The notes beneath the pieces are model-generated. The model had not been told where the DNA came from, searched no databases, and saw only the letters and a program-made list of their open reading frames with translations. The position numbers and the translations under genes are program-made. A DNA stretch of 64,000 nt from Verrucomicrobiota bacterium (lineage in GTDB: Bacteria > Verrucomicrobiota > Verrucomicrobiia > Verrucomicrobiales > Verrucomicrobiaceae): assembly GCA_025360015.1 (NCBI GenBank), contig JANYCZ010000079.1, forward strand, positions 93,140 through 157,139, in the 5' to 3' direction. This document shows positions 12,001-18,000 of this stretch, one piece after another (position 1 is the first letter of the stretch; each line of letters opens with the position of its first letter).

Positions 12001-15000
12001 TGTCGTTATTAAAGGCACCTGAGAGCTTAAGCATTGCCGTGGTGGTGGTTCCAGCAGCCAGCGTGGTGACCAAGTTGGCCGAGGTCGGGATTTCGGTGAT
12101 GTTCCCCGAGGCAAAGGTGCCGTCGTAACCCGTGAATCCGCCCTGGCCGACGATGCCGACGCCGACACCGGAATTGTAAGCCGCGTAGTCGGTGCTGTTG
12201 GCGATGGCCCAGGCTCCGAGCGCGCCGCTGGCATTGGTCGTCAGCGGAGACGTGAACACGATGCGTGCGCTGTTTCCCTGCTGACCGAGATTAGTGCCGG
12301 TGAAGTTCAAGGTTGTGCCGGCATTGCGAGTCAGGCTGGCGAAGGTCAGGTCCACTGAGTCCAGGGCACCTGCGGTTCCAGTGCCGCCGACGGTGGCGGT
12401 GATGGTGTTCGCGCCCTGTGCGGAAGTGATCCCGCCAAAGGTTTCCGTGGAAGCATCCGAAACTTTGCCAGCATAAGAAAGGGTGCCATCGCGCAGTGTG
12501 ATCAGCGTGGTGTCACCGACGCGGTCATAAACAGCACGCTGGAGGCTGCTGTTGTTGTTCAGGAGCAGCGTAGCAGCATTGATGCTGATGCTCGAGGTTT
12601 TGAGGATGGTGGAGTCGTCCTGCAACTGCAGCGTGCCACCCAGAAGCGTCGTAGCGCCTGAGTAGGTGTTCACGCTTTCCAAGGTGATCGTGTTGGAGCC
12701 AGCCTTGGCAAAGGCGACCGTGCCGCCGGTGCCGTCATTGATATTCGTAGCGACCAATGAGCTGGTTCCGCTGCTGGCAACGACCAAGCCCGCGCCGTTA
12801 TTGCTCGTGATCACTCCCCCTGCCTCAGGAAGGACGCCCGGGTCGCTGAGCTGGCCGAGGAGCTGGGCATTGCCGTTCAGGTCTAGCGTGGCTCCATCGT
12901 TGATGTTGGTCAACTGGCCCGGGAACATCGTGTTGAGCCCGCCGTTCAACTTGACCACGCCGTAGAGCAAATTCTGCGTGCCTGTGACGAAGCTCGGTGT
13001 ATTGAGCACCAGAGTGCCCGGCAACGCCTTGTCGAAATTCAAAGCGCCGAACAATGTGCTGTTCACGGTGAGGGTCGTTCCCGCCTGCACCTGAATGATC
13101 GGCGTGTTGGTGAACGTCACGGAAGGAACGTCAAGGCTGTTGTTGCCACCGGTGTTGAGGATGCCGCCGGAGGTGAGGGTCAATCGTGTACCGGCGCTGC
13201 CCCCGAGGCTCACGCCAGAACCATCCAGCTTGAGGGCATTGACCGTGCGAAAGGCCGTGAGACTGCTGCTCGCAGTCAGATCCATCGTGTCAGTCGCTGC
13301 GGCAGTGTTCAGGTTGTTGCCGCTGTTGTAGTCGCCTGAAGCCAACGGCACCACACCGTTGTTCGTATCATACTTAGCGAAGTCGGTGCCACCCAGGAAG
13401 ATGCGCGGAATAACGCCATTGAAAACAATCGCGGCTCCACTGGGGGCAGCCGTGAAGAGCACCTTGTTGGTGGTGCCCAGCGATGGCACCCCAGCGAGGT
13501 TCAGCGAGGAGCCACTGTTGGCGAAATTGACGGAAGCGAAGGTGAGATTGTTGCCCACACCGCCCGAGTTGTCCGTCAGAGTGATGAAGGTCTGCACACT
13601 GTTGAGCGTCAGAGCACCGACGGTTTCGTTTGTGCCGCTGCTAGCACCAATGATGTTGAGCGTGCCGCCCTGACCGGTGAAGGCAAGCGTGTCGCTCAAG
13701 CGATTGCTGAGAACGCCGCCCGTGGTGTTGCCTGAACGGTTGTCCAGAGTCAGCACGCCGATCGGGTTGAGTGTGACCGTGCCGAGATTCCATGCACCAC
13801 CTGAGGCACCTGCTCCACTCAGGACGATGGTGTTGCGGTTCACCGTCAGCGCCCCGGTGGCGGTGTTCACATTGGTCAGGGTCAAGGTGCCGAGCCCGGA
13901 ATACGAGAGACCACCCGCGCCGGTGCCACCGTTGGCAACAATGCCGCTGATCAGGGTATCCGCCGCCCCTCGAATGGTCAGGGTCCGTCCAGTGTTGCCT
14001 TCGCTCAGGTTGACCGTTCCTGAGATGGTCAGCAGCGCGCCGCCGGTGAGTTCATTGCGCAGAAACCGGTTGCCGCCGCTGTTGATGAGAGCGATGCCGC
14101 CCGACCCAAACAGATCGATGCTATTGGTCCCAATGATCGTCGCCTGATCCCCCGCCAAGGCCACCTGCGTGGTGATCTTGTCAGAACCTGTGAGGGAAAG
14201 ACCGGCTTGAAGAAACCCGCCGTCAAATTGGAACTGCGAACTCGCACCGAACTGGGCCACGCCTGAGTTTTTGTTCAGGATGAGCGTGCCCTGACCGAGC
14301 AAGGTGAAGCCAGTGTAGGTGGTGGCCGTGCCGCCCGAAAAGGTCACCGTGGCATTGTCCGACATGCGGATGTCCAGGTTGGTGGCGAAAGCGGCAGCGG
14401 TCGAGTCCGTGATGTTGCCCGAGATGACCGTGGCGCCCGTGCCGCGGATCGCGAGGCTGCGCACGGCTGCGGTTTCGAGGCTATTAAAGGCACCGCTGAG
14501 GGTCAGCACGCCGGTGCTGTCGATGGCGTTGGTGATCGTCCACGGGTTGCCGCTGCCCCCGAGGATAGTGCCGCTCTGCGTGATCGAATTGGCCCCGCTG
14601 AAAGTCACTGAGGCGTTCGGGTTGATCAACAGCGACTGGGTGATGTTCAAGCCGGCCGGATCCGTCGCGAAAAAGCCGCCGTTGTTTGAAAGCAGGCCGC
14701 CAAAGTAGAGGGTCGAATTATTCGGGATGATGCGCGCGGTGGAGATGACAATCTGCGTTCCGTTGGTGATCGAAACAATCGTGTCCGCGAAGCCAATGCC
14801 ATTGCCACTGATGTACATGCCGGGCACCAAGCCCGCAGTGCTGGCCAGAGTCACGGTAGTGCCGGAGACGCTGTTGTTCCCACCCACCACGGCCGGTGTC
14901 GTGGTGCCCATCGCGGCCGCAGAAGCGAATCCGAGAAGGCCGCCATCCGAGCGCGTGCCGCCGGTGTAGGTGTTGTTGCCCGCCAGAACCCAGACACCGC

Positions 15001-18000
15001 CGTCATTCTTCAACAGATGGAAGGCAAAAGTATTGGCCGCATTGTCGGAGAGGTTGGAACTGACGGTGTTCAAATCCGTGTTGCTGCCGCGCAATTCCAG
15101 GAAAATGGAACCGGTCGATGTGTTGGAGAACGCTCCGCTAAGGGTCAGGGCACCGCTGCCCGATGATTCAATGCGCTGGGTAGAGGCACCCGAGCTGATG
15201 CTCCAAGGGCGGGACGCCGTTTCACCGGCTCCCACGTAGCTCACTCCCACCGTGTTGGTCCCGGAACTGAAGTTGAAGATGCTGCCACTGGCCCCCAGGC
15301 TGCTGCTGACCGTGCCGGTGGCATTGCCAAAAGAAGAGATGATCAGGTTGCCATTGTTCAAAATGGTATTGCCCGTGTAGGTGTTGGCATCTCCCAGCAT
15401 GAGCACACCGGCACCGTTCTTGGTGATGCTGGCGGAGCCGCTGAGAACGCCAGATAAAATGCCCGCAGTGACCATGGTGCCGGTGTTACCGTTGTTATTG
15501 ACCGTGATCGTGCGAGCGGTCGTCTGCATGTTGATATCGTTGGTGATTTCGGTCTCACCGAGTGCGGTGGAAGAGCCGAGGACCAGCGAGGAGGGATTGA
15601 AGTTCGTGCTGCCCCAGACGAGGGTGCCACCGCCGAGGGTGACGACGAGGCGGTCCGTGGTGGCCGCCGAGAATCCGGACGCACCGCCGGAGATTTGAAC
15701 TGTCGTGCCGACACCAGCCACCGGCGCGCCGAGCGTGCGGGTGAAGGAACCAGAGGTCTCCAGCACGCCACCGTTGAGAACCAGCGGACTGCTCGCTGAA
15801 AGCCCCTGCACCGCCGCTGCCGAGGAAGCGACACGCAGCGCGCCGCCAGAGACCGTGGTGGTGCCGGTGTAAGTGTTTGAGGTGAGTGGATTGAGAATCC
15901 AGAGGCTGGTGCTGGCCTTGGTGAGGGAGAGCACGTTGAAGCCCACGCTCGGAGTGTTGTTGTCGATGAGGTGCACGCGCATCTCATTGTCTCCGATGGA
16001 ATCGCCGGTCAGTGTGAGCGAGCGGGTCCCGATCGCGCCGCTGAAGGCGACGTCTGCGGTGTTGCTGAAGATCAGCGATGCGCTGTTGGCTGCGTGGGTG
16101 AGACTCGGCGCGCCATAACTGCCGGAGGAATCAATCGTGCCATTGCCAGCGAGGGTGAAAAGGCGGTTGATGCTGATGCTGGGCGTCTGCGTCGTCTGAT
16201 AAATCTGTGCGTTCGCACCGGTGTACTGGAGCGAGCCGCCGGCGAAGACGAGGCTGGCGGCGTTGGTCAGGTCGCTGGTGTTGTCACCCGTACCGATGGC
16301 GCTGGCGAAGCCGATGCTGGCGAGATTGTTCACGACCAAGGTGCCGCCGCTGATGGTGGTGACTCCCGTGTAGGTATTGATGCCGGTCAGCGACATCGTG
16401 GTGCCGCTGCCCGTTTTGGTAAGCCCGAGTGCGCCGGTGATCAAGCCGGTGAAAACGCCGACCTGGTTGTTGTTGCCGATGGTGAAGGTGGCCGCCGCGC
16501 CCGTGTTTGTCACAAGGCCCGCGCCGTTGAAGGCACCGACGCCGATGGAGTTGCCGTTGACGTCCAGCGTGCCGTCCTGCCGAATGGTGAGGTTGTTGTT
16601 GTTGCTGGCGGCCGCACCGCCGAGGCGGCTGCCGGTGTCGAGCTTGATCATACCTTCATTGATGGTGGTGGCTCCGCCGAGGTAGGCCTGCGCGCCTTGC
16701 AGAAGCAGGAGGCCTTTGCCGTTCTTGGTAAGTCCGCCCGTCGTGGTCGCGGTAATCGGCGCCGCCAGGGTCAACTGGTCGCTGGAGCCGTCCACGCGGA
16801 TGACGAGATCGCCGGTGCCACCCGTCGTCACGCCGGTGCCGCTGATGGTGCCGGAACCACCCGTCTGGAGAATGCCGCCAGAGGTGTTTGCGCCAACATT
16901 GATGGTGAGAAGGCCGGTCTGCGCCACCGTCTGGCTGCCAAGGATTTTCAGAGAGCTGATGGTCATGGCACCGGAAGAGGTGCTGCTGCTGGCGAGGTTG
17001 TTATTTCCCGCTGTGAGAGCAGCACCTGCGATCACGAAACCGGCGTCCGTGCCGTACACAGGTGTGACCATCACACCGCCATTCGAGCGCGCAAAGTCTG
17101 CGCCGTTGATGTAGATGTGGCCATTGCCCGGAAGCGTGGTGGCGGTGGAGGTCGCCACCCCGGTAACCGTGACGGTGCCGGAAGCCGCCGCAAGATTGAG
17201 GCTGCTACCAGCCGACACTGCGCCGAGCGATGTGAAGGTGAGCGCCGTGGTGCCGCCTGCACCAGGGGTGAGCGCAACGGTGCCAGCACCCGCTGTGAGC
17301 GTCAGCGCGCCGACGGTTTCGGTGCTGGCGCTGCCTGCTGCGCCCCGGTATGCAAAGATGCCACCCGCTGCCTGGGTGAAGGAATCCACACTGAAGACGA
17401 TGGCCGTGGTGTTGGCGATGACATCGCGGGAGCTGCCTGAAAACGTGTCCTGCAATGCCAGCGTGCCGCCTGAAATGGTGAGGCCGCTGCCACCGGCGAT
17501 GGTGTTGAAGGTGTTGGCCCCGGAAAGAACCCAGGTGCCGGAACCGATCTTTTGCAAACTCGTGGCACTGGTGCTGTCGCCGATGGCGGACTTGATTTCG
17601 TTGGCACCGGTGTTCGTGCCGCCAAGAACCAGTGTCTTGAGACCGTTGACCGTGGTGAGGATGCTGCCGGTCAGGACGAGCGCGCCCGTGCCGCTGGAGT
17701 TGATGTAGGCATTTGCCGTTGTGGTGTTGAGCAGGATGTTCTTGGTCAAGGTATCCGCGCCACCGGTGTAAGTCAGAGCGCCCGAGGTCGTGGTCGTATT
17801 GCCGATGTTGATCTGCGAGGTGCCCGCGAGGCCACCGACATTGGAGAAGGACAGAGTGCCCGAGCTGATATTGGTCGCGCCCTGGTAGCTGCCGGAGGTG
17901 CCGCCGTAAAAGAAGGTACCGGTGCCGGATTTTGTCAGCACGTTGGCGACCGCAGTGGTCACCACGCTGCCGGTGATCACGGTTTCCCCGTTGCCCGCGA

